Below, piece by piece: positions 9,395-17,656 of a stretch of 64,000 nucleotides of DNA. The notes under the pieces are model-generated. The model made no database searches. It had not been told where the DNA came from and saw only the letters and a program-made list of their open reading frames with translations. Where the stretch lies: positions 62,001 through 126,000 of the forward strand of contig CAVZZJ010000002.1 in NCBI GenBank assembly GCA_963779735.1. Direction: 5' to 3'. The position numbers were made by a program, and so were the translations under genes. Each line of letters begins with the position of its first letter. Position 1 is the stretch's first letter. Source of the DNA: Bog-473 sp963779735. Lineage in GTDB: Bacteria > Actinomycetota > Acidimicrobiia > Acidimicrobiales > RAAP-2.

Positions 9395-10408
9395 TCACCC
9401 CGTCTGCGCCAGGCAACGGATCTCGCCGTCGCGCAGGCCGTAGTAGACGAGGATGAGAAGTTTGCGCGCCGCTGCCACGCGGCCGATCTGGGTGCCCCGG
9501 CGCTCGCCCACGTTGCGGTGGTGGCGACGGATGGGCGTATCGGCGCGCTGTCGGGCCACGGCCTCGACGGCGGCCCAGCGCACGAGGCGAGAGCCTTGCT
9601 TGGTGATGTGGCCCCGGCGGACCGTGACGTCGGATTCGTGATGGGTCGGGGTCAGGCCAGCCCAGCTGCAGAGATGGCGGGCCGAGGTGAACCTCGAGAT
9701 GTCGCCGATCTCGGCCACGAATATCGCCCCCAGCACCGGGCCGACGCCGGGAATGGCCTGCACAGCGTGGTAGCCGAGGTCGCCGGCGAAATACGGGGCG
9801 GTCTGCTCTTCGAGCATGGCGATCTCGCGGTTGACGTGCTCGATCAGGTCGCGCAGCGATTCGACCCGCACCCGATAGGCGTCGCCCAGATGGACTTTGT
9901 CGAGGAGGACCTGGCCGCCCACCCCGAACAGGTCGCTCATGGGCACCCTCACGCCCTCCTTCGCCAAGACGGCGTGGACTTGGGACTTGAGGCTGGTGCG
10001 CAGATGGACGAGCTTGCCCCGATAGCGGATGAGTTCGCGCAGTTCGCGCAGCGGTGGTGGGGCGATCCAGGCTTCGGCCAGGCGTCCCATGCGGAGCAGG
10101 TCGACCAGGTCCGTGGCATCGCGCTCATCGTTCTTCACCCGCCGATGCCCCCAGTTGTTGCCTAGTGGATGGGCCAGGTGCACATTGGCCCCGCACTCTT
10201 GGAGCACGTCAGCGGCCCAGTACCACCCATAGGTCGCTTCCAATATCACCTCGGGGTGCTCACCGGCCTTGGCCAGCTCGGCCGCCAAGGCGACGGGGTG
10301 GTTGTCGATGCGGACCGTGTCGAGGGTCTGGCCGGCCTCGTTGCGGCGCACGACCACGCTGCGTCGCCGGTGCAGGTCGATGCCGACATACTGTTGTTGC
10401 TGTTCCAC
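9395..10408 (-). CDS. IS110-family transposase
   Basis: I choose the GTG at 10408 because AAGGAG lies about 7 bases upstream and it opens VEQQQQYVGIDLHRRRS at the usual N-terminus; an in-frame extension to 10546 is unlikely. The 337 residues carry the RuvC-like DEDD residues (GIDLH, LEATYGW, KNDERDATDLVDLL). The C-terminal transposase_20 domain reads QAIPGVGPVLGAIFVAEIGD, RFTSARHLCSWAGLTP. Family members use a non-coding bridge RNA encoded beside the gene. Confidence 0.9.
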   Translation of the reverse strand: MEQQQQYVGIDLHRRRSVVVRRNEAGQTLDTVRIDNHPVALAAELAKAGEHPEVILEATYGWYWAADVLQECGANVHLAHPLGNNWGHRRVKNDERDATDLVDLLRMGRLAEAWIAPPPLRELRELIRYRGKLVHLRTSLKSQVHAVLAKEGVRVPMSDLFGVGGQVLLDKVHLGDAYRVRVESLRDLIEHVNREIAMLEEQTAPYFAGDLGYHAVQAIPGVGPVLGAIFVAEIGDISRFTSARHLCSWAGLTPTHHESDVTVRRGHITKQGSRLVRWAAVEAVARQRADTPIRRHHRNVGERRGTQIGRVAAARKLLILVYYGLRDGEIRCLAQTG

Positions 10409-10866
10409 GGGAGTCTCCTTCTGTCGTCTCCGGGTTGGTTTGGGAACCCCAAGTGTGCTCTGCACACCTGGTCCCGGGCGACGGAAGGACTCCCGTTGGC
10501 TCTTTGACTTCGGTTGGGCCGCACTGGCAGCTTTCCTTGCGGTCACGGGATCGCTCCTCGTGTGCTCGGCATGCGGGCCCGTTGGTGCGCTAAACCGGTG
10601 CCCGTCACGCGGGAGCTGCGCTGCGCTCCTTCATTACATCAGTATTCCGCCGTTGGCGACAGCTGAGGACCACTCGAGGCCCTGAGCTGCTTGCAGGTGT
10701 TCACCCCGTCTCGGATCGGCCCGATCTGGGCACCGCGGAACGGGCGCGACGCCTGCCCACGCGTATGGCCCGATTGGGGCACATTCTGACGGCGCGACGC
10801 TGCCCTGGTCCAGCACTTATCTCCTTTGAAGGGTGTCTTTGATGTAGCCGGCGTGAGCTTTTCGCT
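10409..10866. other. IS110 5' leader and adjoining non-coding DNA
   Basis: About 460 bases with no gene on either strand. The part next to the IS110 transposase (10409 to roughly 10630) is where IS110-group elements encode their bridge RNA. I cannot place the IS end from sequence alone. Confidence 0.3.
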
Positions 10867-10871
10867 GTGTC

Positions 10872-11093
10872 GTGGACGCGTTATCTGAAGGGGGCGCGCA
10901 AGCAGGCGATCCTGTATGGGCAGCATCCTTCGCCCGGTTCTTGCCGGCATTCCCCGTTGAGGGCAAGAAGCGGCAGGATCGGGTACCCCTGTGGAAGCCT
11001 GGTGACGTGCCCAATGACACGTCGAACTCGGACTCAGAGGCTCAGCCGTCATCCCGCAAGGTGACCAGGCAGTTAGGCGACTCGGAGTGGTGA
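10872..11093 (+). CDS. uncertain small ORF, possible remnant upstream of the ABC-2 gene
   Basis: A 73-codon frame whose TGA (11091-11093) overlaps the GTG start of the permease at 11087, as in coupled genes. The product (FARFLPAFPVEGKKRQDRV..) has no motif I recognise. It could be the C-terminal tail of a partner gene lost to the IS110 insertion, or chance. Confidence 0.25.
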   Translation: MDALSEGGAQAGDPVWAASFARFLPAFPVEGKKRQDRVPLWKPGDVPNDTSNSDSEAQPSSRKVTRQLGDSEW

Positions 11094-12190
11094 CCGCGCC
11101 CGACGTCGGCACACCGGGTTCGGCGACGGTCGATTCGGGGCATGACGGCCGAGGATCATGGATCCCCAACCGCGCAATGATCGCAACCAGGTTTATGGAG
11201 CTGCGCACGCGTCGGGGACTCATGATCACCCTGATCGCACTGACGATCGGGCTCCCGACTCTCTTCCTCGTCATCAAGCTGTTGCTGCACGCCTTCGTGC
11301 CGCAGTCGTACGGGCCGGCTGGTGGGTTCGCCGTGTTCACCTCCCTCATCGCCGGCGTGCTCTACATCTTCGGGTTCATCGCCGCCATGACCTTGGGAGC
11401 CACCGCAGGTTGTTCCGACCTCGACGACGGGATGTTCACACAGCAGGTGGTGACCGGGCGCTCGCGAGCGGCGCTCTACCTGGCCCGCATCCCGGCCGGC
11501 TTGGCCATAGTCATCCCCCTGGTGGCCGTCGCCTTCACCATCATCTGCGCGGTCTGCGTCTTCTCCGCGCCGTCCAGTTTCGACTTCCAGGGCGCCACCG
11601 TGCCCCTCGGCCTGTCCCCCCATGGATACGAAACCTGGGCCGCCGATCATCCGAATCTAATCATCTGCGACTTCCCCTACAACGGGCCATGCCCGGAGAA
11701 CGAACCTGAGCCAAGCACCCCGCTGTCCAGGGCGCTGGCCGAGCGACAGGCCGAGCAGAACTATCCGACCTACGTCCTGACCTACAACTCGCCGCCCATT
11801 AGCCTGATGATCAGGGCGGGACTGTGGCTCGAACTCGAGGTGATCATCGCCTACGTCTTCGGCCTCGGGTTCGCCTCTCTCATGGGACAGCGAATGGTTC
11901 CGATCATCCTAATGATCGTGTACGAGATCATCTTCCGACCGTTCCTATTGTCGACCAAGATTCCTCACCTGATCAACCTTAAGCGACCCCTGGTCATCGA
12001 ACTGGCTGTGGCCCATTTCGAGCCGGCCGGGATTGGTATCAACTACGGGATCGTGAACGGACCCGCTGGGCTTCGAGACTCGTCGTACTTGGTGCCGGAG
12101 TCGACTGCCATCGCGGTCGCAGTGATCGCAGCCTGGCTGGTGGTGTGGACGGTCTTGGGAGCGTGGAGAATGGCGACCAGGGACGCATGA
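11087..12190 (+). CDS. ABC-2-type transporter permease-like membrane protein
   Basis: A 367-residue protein with a cytoplasmic N-terminus containing RFMELRTRRGLMI, the entry typical of ABC-2 permeases. Membrane segments follow near residues 47-65, 80-108, 130-155, 240-265, 272-290 and 343-362. A large extracytoplasmic loop with conserved-looking cysteines (CDFPYNGPCPENEPEP) lies between the third and fourth. No ATPase gene is adjacent; the upstream side is IS110 territory, so a partner may have been lost. Substrate unknown. Confidence 0.65.
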   Translation: MVTAPDVGTPGSATVDSGHDGRGSWIPNRAMIATRFMELRTRRGLMITLIALTIGLPTLFLVIKLLLHAFVPQSYGPAGGFAVFTSLIAGVLYIFGFIAAMTLGATAGCSDLDDGMFTQQVVTGRSRAALYLARIPAGLAIVIPLVAVAFTIICAVCVFSAPSSFDFQGATVPLGLSPHGYETWAADHPNLIICDFPYNGPCPENEPEPSTPLSRALAERQAEQNYPTYVLTYNSPPISLMIRAGLWLELEVIIAYVFGLGFASLMGQRMVPIILMIVYEIIFRPFLLSTKIPHLINLKRPLVIELAVAHFEPAGIGINYGIVNGPAGLRDSSYLVPESTAIAVAVIAAWLVVWTVLGAWRMATRDA

Positions 12191-12380
12191 GAAACTTCCG
12201 GTTCGACTTCGCTGTGTATTCGGCGATCTCGTAAGGGTCGGATATCGAGCCTCGCACCGTGGATGTCGTGGCCCGTAGGTTCCAATGACCGAGAGCCTCG
12301 CCGTTCCGAAGCGTCCCCCACCCGATGGGGTGTCAGGGTGGGACTTTCGGAAGATGGGGCTGGCCTAGTACACCGGCACT

Positions 12381-12406
12381 CCTGAGGGGCTGAATTACAG
12401 CTCAGG
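12381..12406 (+). terminator. hairpin after the ABC-2 permease
   Basis: CCTGA-GGG-GCTG-AATTA-CAGC-TCAGG forms a two-part stem about 190 bases past the stop. No T-tract follows, so termination is only a guess. Confidence 0.3.
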
Positions 12407-12419
12407 GCGGCGGCCTAGT

Positions 12420-12737
12420 TCAGAACGGCGGGTCGCCGAGACCCTGAAGGTAGGCGAGGTCCCTGCCGTTGGGCACCACGGCTCGACCCTTACGATCGCT
12501 GGGCAGGCTCAGCTCGAATTCTCCGACCGCCTGTAGGGTCCGCAGGTCCTCCTGGGCCAGCCCGTGGAACCGACCATCCCACGTCGTCGCTAAGGGCACG
12601 GATTCGGAGCCGCCCAACGTCTCGAACTCCTCCACGCTCTCGCGTTTGGTCAGATGGACGTCCGCCCCGAAGCGCTGGGCCCCATCGACCCAAACCTCCA
12701 CGGGTCCCTTGTAGTGGTGCTCCCTCGTCGTTCTCAC
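12420..12737 (-). CDS. hypothetical protein (105 aa, YKGPVEVWVDG type)
   Basis: Starts at GTG 12737, overlapping the stop of the upstream 54-codon gene in a GTGA junction. The product is beta-rich with YKGPVEVWVDG near the N-terminus and TTWDGRFHGL in the middle, faintly like DUF4873-type domains, which I do not assert. The two genes appear to be one transcription unit. Confidence 0.6.
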   Translation of the reverse strand: MRTTREHHYKGPVEVWVDGAQRFGADVHLTKRESVEEFETLGGSESVPLATTWDGRFHGLAQEDLRTLQAVGEFELSLPSDRKGRAVVPNGRDLAYLQGLGDPPF

Positions 12738-12898
12738 CCCGAGTGCCGCCCGCGGTCGCCCAACCGGGCTCTACGTGCCAGCACCCGGTCGAGCTGGAGC
12801 CGCAGCTCGGTCGGAGTCGGCACGTGGTCCGAGAAACCGGGGTGCAGGCGACCGCGGAGCCCGAGTATTCGCCGGACCTGTGCTGCTGAGAGTGCCAC
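12734..12898 (-). CDS. small protein (54 aa) coupled to the next gene
   Basis: A GTG start at 12898 gives VALSAAQVRRILGLRGRLHPG followed by PTPTELRLQLDRVLARRAR, ending in TGA that overlaps the following GTG by four bases. The helical, Arg-rich product could bind nucleic acid, but no family is recognised. The precise overlap and codon pattern are the reasons for calling it. Confidence 0.5.
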   Translation of the reverse strand: MALSAAQVRRILGLRGRLHPGFSDHVPTPTELRLQLDRVLARRARLGDRGRHSG

Positions 12899-12931
12899 GC
12901 CATGCTCAGGCTAGCCGTGGGAATAGCCTCC

Positions 12932-12951
12932 GTACTGGCGTACTGGCGTAC
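12932..12951. repeat. short tandem repeat GTACTGGC
   Basis: GTACTGGC-GTACTGGC-GTAC lies about 35 bases upstream of the 54-codon gene on the other strand, where an operator could sit. Two and a half units are visible. Confidence 0.4.
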
Positions 12952-13063
12952 CTTGGGGCGACCCTCCGCGTGCACGTTATGGGCAACCGGGCGGCCCCAG
13001 AGGTCTAGACTCTGAGGCGAGAAAACCGTCGTTCGGGCGGCTGACAAGAGAACGACTCGCCTG

Positions 13064-13858
13064 TCACCGGCCGATGTCGATGGATCGCTTGACAGTGTTG
13101 CCAGAACCGCCGGTATCCGGAGTCGAAGAGCTGATCGGCTGAGTAGTCGTTCCTGTGGCGGTGGTCACTGTCGCCGACGTGGCGACAGCACTACCAGGCC
13201 ACCAGGCGACGAAGAGGCCGTTGCCGGTGGTGGTGACCACGTCCGAACCATCGCTCAGCACCAACGTCGCGGCCGTTACGCCGGGGCCGACCGAGCCTTC
13301 GGCGATCGTGTAGGTCTGGCCGTCGCTGGCAGACTCGGCTAGGAGCCGCTCGACGACAACCTGGCCAGCCTCGGGTAATACCGGCGGGGCGCCGATTAAC
13401 CTCATTTGCGAGTTAGCCGGCGCGCTGGAACTGATGAACGGGCCGCTCACGCACATGAGGGTGGTTTGTGTGTCTGTCCCGAACGAGACCAGTGTGAAGG
13501 GTCCGCGAGTGTCGACGAGCAACACTTGGGTAGCGCCCGTGGCCAATCCCGCTGTTTTGTCCGGTGGCGGTGTGGCCGCCCCAGCCTCGCAGGTCGCCTC
13601 GGCACTCGATACCTGGCCGGGCGCTGGCGTCGTCGGCGCTGGCGTCCAGGCCGCAAACGCGTTCGCGGTGCCCGGACCGGCCACGACGAGCAACGCCGTC
13701 GTGACGCCACTCGCGACGAGGGCACCGCCGCCTAGCGCCAGGCCGCCTCTCCGTCGGTTTCGGCGGCGTCCCGCGATCTCCTGCACGAGGTGTTCCTGCC
13801 GAGTCGACAGTCGAAAATCACTCAGGACAGGGACGGGTGGGGTTTCGAGAATGTTCAT
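13064..13858 (-). CDS. single-pass membrane protein, candidate anti-sigma partner
   Basis: A 264-residue protein encoded 14 bases after an ECF sigma gene. The N-terminus is cytoplasmic and charged (RQEHLVQEIAGRRRNRRR). One membrane segment follows near residues 39-60 (GGGALVASGVTTALLVVAG), then an extracytoplasmic beta-rich domain with a Pro/Thr linker. Position and topology fit an anti-sigma factor or sigma-regulated surface protein, but no zinc-type HxxxCxxC anti-sigma motif is visible. Confidence 0.6.
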   Translation of the reverse strand: MNILETPPVPVLSDFRLSTRQEHLVQEIAGRRRNRRRGGLALGGGALVASGVTTALLVVAGPGTANAFAAWTPAPTTPAPGQVSSAEATCEAGAATPPPDKTAGLATGATQVLLVDTRGPFTLVSFGTDTQTTLMCVSGPFISSSAPANSQMRLIGAPPVLPEAGQVVVERLLAESASDGQTYTIAEGSVGPGVTAATLVLSDGSDVVTTTGNGLFVAWWPGSAVATSATVTTATGTTTQPISSSTPDTGGSGNTVKRSIDIGR

Positions 13859-13872
13859 TGGTGCTTCCTTTC

Positions 13873-14448
13873 TTATTGAGTGATGGTCGTTGAGGTGACG
13901 GGGGCAGAGTCCTTGAACTTGGCACGGGCACTAGCCAGACGAGAGCGGACGGTGCCAACCGGGATACCGAGCGCCGTTGCCGCGTCTGCGTACGTGAACT
14001 CGCTCCACAGGACGAGGAGGACGACGTCCTGTTCTCCCTGGGTGAGCGCCGATATCGCTTCCAGAGCACGAGCAAGTGCCTCTTGTGCCCCGAGGCGTTC
14101 CAGGGTGTCCTCTTCGGAACTCGTACCGGCCGCCGGGACAGGAATGCGATCGAGCGCCGATCGATAACGTCGGAGCGAGCGATTAGCGTTTCGAACGACG
14201 TTGTTGGCCACACCGATTAGCCAGGGCAGTGCGCTCGTGTTCGAGAGCTTCAGCTTGCGGCGGCGTCGGAACGCCTCCATGAACACGACGCTGGTCAGAT
14301 CTTCGGCAAGATCGAGGTTGCCAGTCCGCCGGGCGCAGTAGGCATAGACGGAGCGCGAGTATCGCCTGAATAGCTCACCGAAGGCCTCCGGTTCGCTCCC
14401 TGCCATCGCCACCAGGTCGCTGTCGGCAGCTTCGGAGAGCGCGGGCAT
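13873..14448 (-). CDS. ECF (sigma-70 family) RNA polymerase sigma factor
   Basis: A 191-residue protein with region 2 (AFGELFRRYSRSVYAYCARRTGNLDLAEDLTSVVF, split across residues 21-55) and region 4 (LTQGEQDVVLLVLWSEFTY .. LGIPVGTVRSRLASARAKF). It begins two bases after the stop of the upstream gene and is followed closely by a membrane protein, so the three look like one operon. It probably directs transcription of envelope genes, but its promoter target cannot be read here. Confidence 0.9.
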   Translation of the reverse strand: MPALSEAADSDLVAMAGSEPEAFGELFRRYSRSVYAYCARRTGNLDLAEDLTSVVFMEAFRRRRKLKLSNTSALPWLIGVANNVVRNANRSLRRYRSALDRIPVPAAGTSSEEDTLERLGAQEALARALEAISALTQGEQDVVLLVLWSEFTYADAATALGIPVGTVRSRLASARAKFKDSAPVTSTTITQ

Positions 14449-14450
14449 AC

Positions 14451-14828
14451 CTAATAGTGTCCGCGGGCCCCCAGAAAGTTCGAATAGCGGGCACTCTCAA
14501 CCGCCGGGGGCACGAAATACGTCTGGCGAGACGCTTCTGGCAAAATGCAGCCAAGGAGTGCCGCGAGGTAACGGATGAATTCGTCCGAGGCGGAAAATAC
14601 CCGGTGTTCGGTGCTCGTGTCGTCGAGGCTGGCGTTTCTGAGTCCCTGCCCCAACAACCCGGACCGGCGGGGGGGCACAGGAGCACAATCTCGTACTCGG
14701 TGGCTCGTACCGTTCCCGGCAGCACCGTTACCTCCAGGGGCGCCCCTGTGCGCTCCGCTCCATAGGAGAAGACCCGATGAGGGGAGCGTACCGCACCGGC
14801 CCGATTCCGTGCACGAGTCGGACGTCAC
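14451..14828 (-). pseudogene. 'EYEIV'-family hypothetical protein, frameshifted
   Basis: The stop at 14451 is two bases upstream of the sigma-factor ATG. The N-terminal coding signal lies in another frame (FSYGAERTGAPLEV, then VLPGTVRATEYEIVLLCP). The C-terminal half (LLGQGLRNASLDDTSTEHRV..) is in the listed frame; the switch falls at the run of seven G near 14669-14675. The PGTVRA-EYEIV stretch is shared with the gene at 27603-27929. The family is unknown to me. It is either decayed or has a homopolymer indel. Confidence 0.45.
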
Positions 14829-14837
14829 CGCGCAAGG

Positions 14838-15134
14838 TCAACGACCCGGCCGCCCAACGTAGGTCAGCGACCACTCGGCGGCGTCACTCGGAGAGCGCGG
14901 CGGCTTGCGCCTTTGAGCAACGTACCCGGAAATGGCAATTCGCCGTTGGATGTACGAGATGGCCTTGTCTTCGGAGAAGGCGTCGATCGCATCACCGACC
15001 TCGTTGTACGTGATGGGCTGTGTCCGAATGAAGTCAGCCGGACCAGTGAAGGTCAAATACCAGGTGCCGACCCCCTTCTGCAACACGGCTCCGGTGGCGG
15101 CTGGATGTTCTTCGATCTTGATGTCGTTAGACAT
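14838..15134 (-). CDS. hypothetical protein (98 aa)
   Basis: ATG at 15134 opens MSNDIKIEEHPAATGAVLQK, then VGTWYLTFTGPADFIRTQPITYNEVGDA in two parts, giving a small mixed alpha/beta protein with a basic tail. It diverges from the WhiB gene at 15258 and shares that upstream region. No family recognised. Confidence 0.55.
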   Translation of the reverse strand: MSNDIKIEEHPAATGAVLQKGVGTWYLTFTGPADFIRTQPITYNEVGDAIDAFSEDKAISYIQRRIAISGYVAQRRKPPRSPSDAAEWSLTYVGRPGR

Positions 15135-15257
15135 GGCCGGTGACCTTACCCGTGCTCAGGACGCGAACCGGGGAATCTCTTTCGTGTCCGCCACCACAGC
15201 ACGAACCCGGCGCGTATCCGGCGGGGGGTGCAACACCTCTATTCCACTGTGGCGAAG

Positions 15258-15512
15258 GTGACCACCGACTTGCCGACCGAAGAATGGATGGAACGCGCCC
15301 GGTGCCGGGACCACGACCCCGACCTATTCTTCCCTCTGCCGGGCCCCGGTATGGCCCCGGCGATGGCCGCCGCTAAGTCCATCTGCGCGATGTGCCCGGT
15401 GGTAGGGGAATGCCTCGACTATGCGATGGCGGAGGTCGAGATCGTCGGGGTATGGGGTGGGACCTCGGCGCGCGAGAGGGTGAAGATGCGGCGGGAACGG
15501 CAGGCGGCTTAG
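15258..15512 (+). CDS. WhiB-family iron-sulfur regulator, cassette copy A
   Basis: I use the GTG at 15258, matching the start of the 27 kb copy; an ATG at 15228 is possible. The 84 residues contain the four cluster cysteines at 16 (RARC), 43 and 46 (CAMC) and 52 (GEC), the GVWGGTS turn and a basic tail ERVKMRRERQ. WhiB-like proteins bind a 4Fe-4S cluster and act with the sigma factor in actinobacteria and their phages. It differs from the 27 kb copy at about four residues plus one indel. The 72-codon gene follows after eight bases. Confidence 0.9.
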   Translation: MTTDLPTEEWMERARCRDHDPDLFFPLPGPGMAPAMAAAKSICAMCPVVGECLDYAMAEVEIVGVWGGTSARERVKMRRERQAA

Positions 15513-15520
15513 GGTTCATG

Positions 15521-15739
15521 ATGAGCGAAGAGCGCCAAATGGTGAGGCTTGAGGGTGGCAGTTTTGACGGGCGGAACTTCAAGGCGCGCCTACCGCCGCA
15601 GGGGCTTCGGTTAGCCGCTCGGGACGAAGACCACCAATGGGCAGAGCTCTACTTCTATGCCAATAGCCGGACCGCCGAGGATCCCGAGCTCGGCACGATC
15701 CCGGTCATGAGGTTTCAGAGCAGGGGCGAAATTGATTAG
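15521..15739 (+). CDS. 72-residue acidic protein, cassette copy A
   Basis: Starts MSEERQMVRLEGGSFDGRNF and continues with LPPQGLRLAARDEDHQWAELY, ending in TAG. A copy with four substitutions lies at 27032-27250, where the stop is TAA. Conservation of both copies and constant linkage to WhiB indicate a real gene. It has a short beta-rich pattern and no family I can name. Confidence 0.7.
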   Translation: MSEERQMVRLEGGSFDGRNFKARLPPQGLRLAARDEDHQWAELYFYANSRTAEDPELGTIPVMRFQSRGEID

Positions 15740-15880
15740 GTCTGCGGGCCGGATGGACGCCGGAAGGGATGGGGGACTGCACCCACACCCGTGGCAAGAC
15801 CGGGTCACCAAATCCCCTGCCGAGGAAGCGTCCATCGGGGGTGATACATCCGTGTTGGCCGGGTTCTCACCATTACGTGG

Positions 15881-15922
15881 GACGCCCCCGCAGCCCTTGT
15901 GGAACGGGGTTGCGGGGGCGTC
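15881..15922 (+). terminator. strong 12-bp stem hairpin downstream of cassette copy A
   Basis: GACGCCCCCGCA (15881-15892) pairs perfectly with TGCGGGGGCGTC (15911-15922) around an 18-base loop. It lies in the ~370-base gene-free stretch 15740-16109. It may terminate the WhiB unit; there is no T-tract. The corresponding place in copy B also holds a strong hairpin. Confidence 0.45.
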
Positions 15923-16109
15923 GGTCACCCAGGGTGTTTCTGGTTGGTGGGAAGCTGGGCGACGCTCATGTTCACGATACGCCTCGGGCGCGGCTTGGTG
16001 AATGGGAGGCGCATTGCCATCGCGTTAAATCGTTGCCGACGCCCGGTCCCTACCGCCATGCCCTCGGTTTGCGGGGCATTCGGGCAATGCGTCCATTACG
16101 GTAACGGGG

Positions 16110-16373
16110 GTGGCAAGGCACCTGTGGTTCACCACGGTCGGCGAGACGATGAAGCTCACCAAGGCCGATCCCGTCACCCTCTCTAAGGCCAAGGTGACGG
16201 CGAGGAGAGCTGGAGGGCCGAGCCCATTCGACGGGGTCTGGGTGGACGGCGAGAGGTCCTGGGATACGTACGTGTTCGTCGATAGAGAGCTGGCCTACCA
16301 CAGCCCGGCCGAGTCGGTGGGGGACGCGTCCTTTCGAGCACACGAGGAAGCCGGAACTGGGCACGCGGTTTAG
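16110..16373 (+). CDS. hypothetical protein (87 aa)
   Basis: GTG start at 16110, or ATG at 16149 giving MKLTKADPVTLSKAKVTARR. The middle reads FDGVWVDGERSWDTYVFVDR. It ends at TAG five bases before the target duplication of ISAzo13-type copy 1, so the coding region is intact. It converges with the Cys/His-rich gene on the other side of the element. Function unknown. Confidence 0.5.
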   Translation: MARHLWFTTVGETMKLTKADPVTLSKAKVTARRAGGPSPFDGVWVDGERSWDTYVFVDRELAYHSPAESVGDASFRAHEEAGTGHAV

Positions 16374-16380
16374 GGTCTAA

Positions 16381-17656
16381 GGGCCCGCCGCGGGATATCT
16401 CGCGCGATTCACGCAGCGATGCTGTAGTTCCACTCGCCGTGCCAGTCGTGGGGGCGCAGCGGGATGGAGGCGTAGTCAGGGCCGCTGATCTTGACGCCGG
16501 TCGGATACCAGTTGGGGTCGTAGCCGCACTGGACGGTGAGACCGGTCTTGGTCTTGGTGGCAGTGATGAGCTCGACGATGGTGCGGACGTCGGTGAGCGA
16601 CCGACCCCTCCAGTTGATCGAGATGAAGCTGAAGAGACGGTGCTCGATTTTGTTCCACTTCGACGTGCCGGGTGGATAGTGACAGACCGTGATGGAGAGG
16701 CCGGTTTCCGCGGCCAGCTTGGCCAGGTGGTACTTGAACGCCCGCACCCTCGGTCCGTTCGATCCGCCGGCGTCGGCGGTGATCAACAAGGTGGAGGCCT
16801 CGGGGAAGCGGGCCCGCCCCATCTGGTTCCACCAGCGGCGGATCGACTCGACGGCGAACTCTGCGGTATCCGCGGTGTCGCCGACCGATACCCAGCCTTC
16901 GTCATTGCCGACGTCGTAGACCCCATAGGGGATGGCTTTGGCGAACTCACCCAACGCTCGATCGGCGAAGTCGTGCACGTTGACCCGGGTCGGCTCGCCG
17001 GCCGGTTGCCATTCGCGCCCACCGTTGGCGAAGTTGCCGATCAGTTCCTTCTTCTTGGTATCCACGCTGATGACCGGTTCACCGAGTTTCAGCCGGCGGA
17101 CGACCAGGTCGTTGATGTAGCGGAATTGGCCGTCACGGTCCGGATGCGAGGTGCCCTCGTTCTGCTTGGCCGGCGCCTGGAGGCTGTAGCCCATCTGGTG
17201 GAGCAACCTGCGCACCAGCTCCGCCGAGGCCCGATACCCCTGGGCCTGGAGGTCGGTTGCCAGGTCGTAGGTCGATTTCAGCGTCCAGCGCAGCGCCGAC
17301 ATCGGCGTGCCACGCGTGGAGGGATGGACCAGTTCGTCGAGCGCTTCGAGCAAGCCGGGCTGTTTATCGATCGCCGGCTTGTCCCCTCCGCCGACAGCAC
17401 GTTGGCGATCCGACGGGTCGATCCCGGTACGCACCTCTGCGACCGATTTGTAGATGGTCGACGAACTCATCCCCGACGCTTCGACCACCCGAGCCTGGCC
17501 CCCCCGACCTAACGCCTCGGCCATGGCACCTGCCACCACACGGGCCTGCAGCTCATTGAGGTGTGGCAGCACGGTGTCGAAGAATCCACTCAGATCCTCA
17601 GGAGACAGCTCCACACCGAGAGATTACTATCTCGCGAGTTAATCTGTGGTGGATCC
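16381..17656 (-). mobile_element. ISAzo13-type insertion sequence, copy 1
   Basis: A 1,276-bp element from GGGCCCGCC to GGATCC, flanked by TAA direct repeats at 16378-16380 and 17657-17659. The ends are imperfect inverted repeats sharing GG-CC-CC-C-G-T-CTCGCG-GAT over about 28 bases. It is sequence-identical, as far as I compared, to copies at 41833-43108 and 49886-51161. Confidence 0.9.
16409..17614 (-). CDS. ISAzo13-type transposase, copy 1
   Basis: A 401-residue DDE transposase. The N-terminal helical part (VLPHLNELQARVVAGAMAEA) is followed by a helix-turn-helix (ASGMSSSTIYKSVAEV). The catalytic core shows VISVDTKKKELIGNF, LLITADAGGSNG and TSKWNKIEHRLFSF, the hallmark motifs of the ISAzo13 (DDE_Tnp_ISAZ013) group. 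All three copies in the window encode the same protein, so it is probably active or recently active. Confidence 0.92.
   Translation of the reverse strand: MELSPEDLSGFFDTVLPHLNELQARVVAGAMAEALGRGGQARVVEASGMSSSTIYKSVAEVRTGIDPSDRQRAVGGGDKPAIDKQPGLLEALDELVHPSTRGTPMSALRWTLKSTYDLATDLQAQGYRASAELVRRLLHQMGYSLQAPAKQNEGTSHPDRDGQFRYINDLVVRRLKLGEPVISVDTKKKELIGNFANGGREWQPAGEPTRVNVHDFADRALGEFAKAIPYGVYDVGNDEGWVSVGDTADTAEFAVESIRRWWNQMGRARFPEASTLLITADAGGSNGPRVRAFKYHLAKLAAETGLSITVCHYPPGTSKWNKIEHRLFSFISINWRGRSLTDVRTIVELITATKTKTGLTVQCGYDPNWYPTGVKISGPDYASIPLRPHDWHGEWNYSIAA

Noticed and set aside
16439..17512. Long + strand ORF (357 codons) inside ISAzo13-type copy 1, with equivalents in copies 2 and 3
   Set aside because: It is the antisense shadow of the transposase: no ribosome site, low-complexity Arg/Asp/Val-rich product, and the opposite frame has full DDE motifs.
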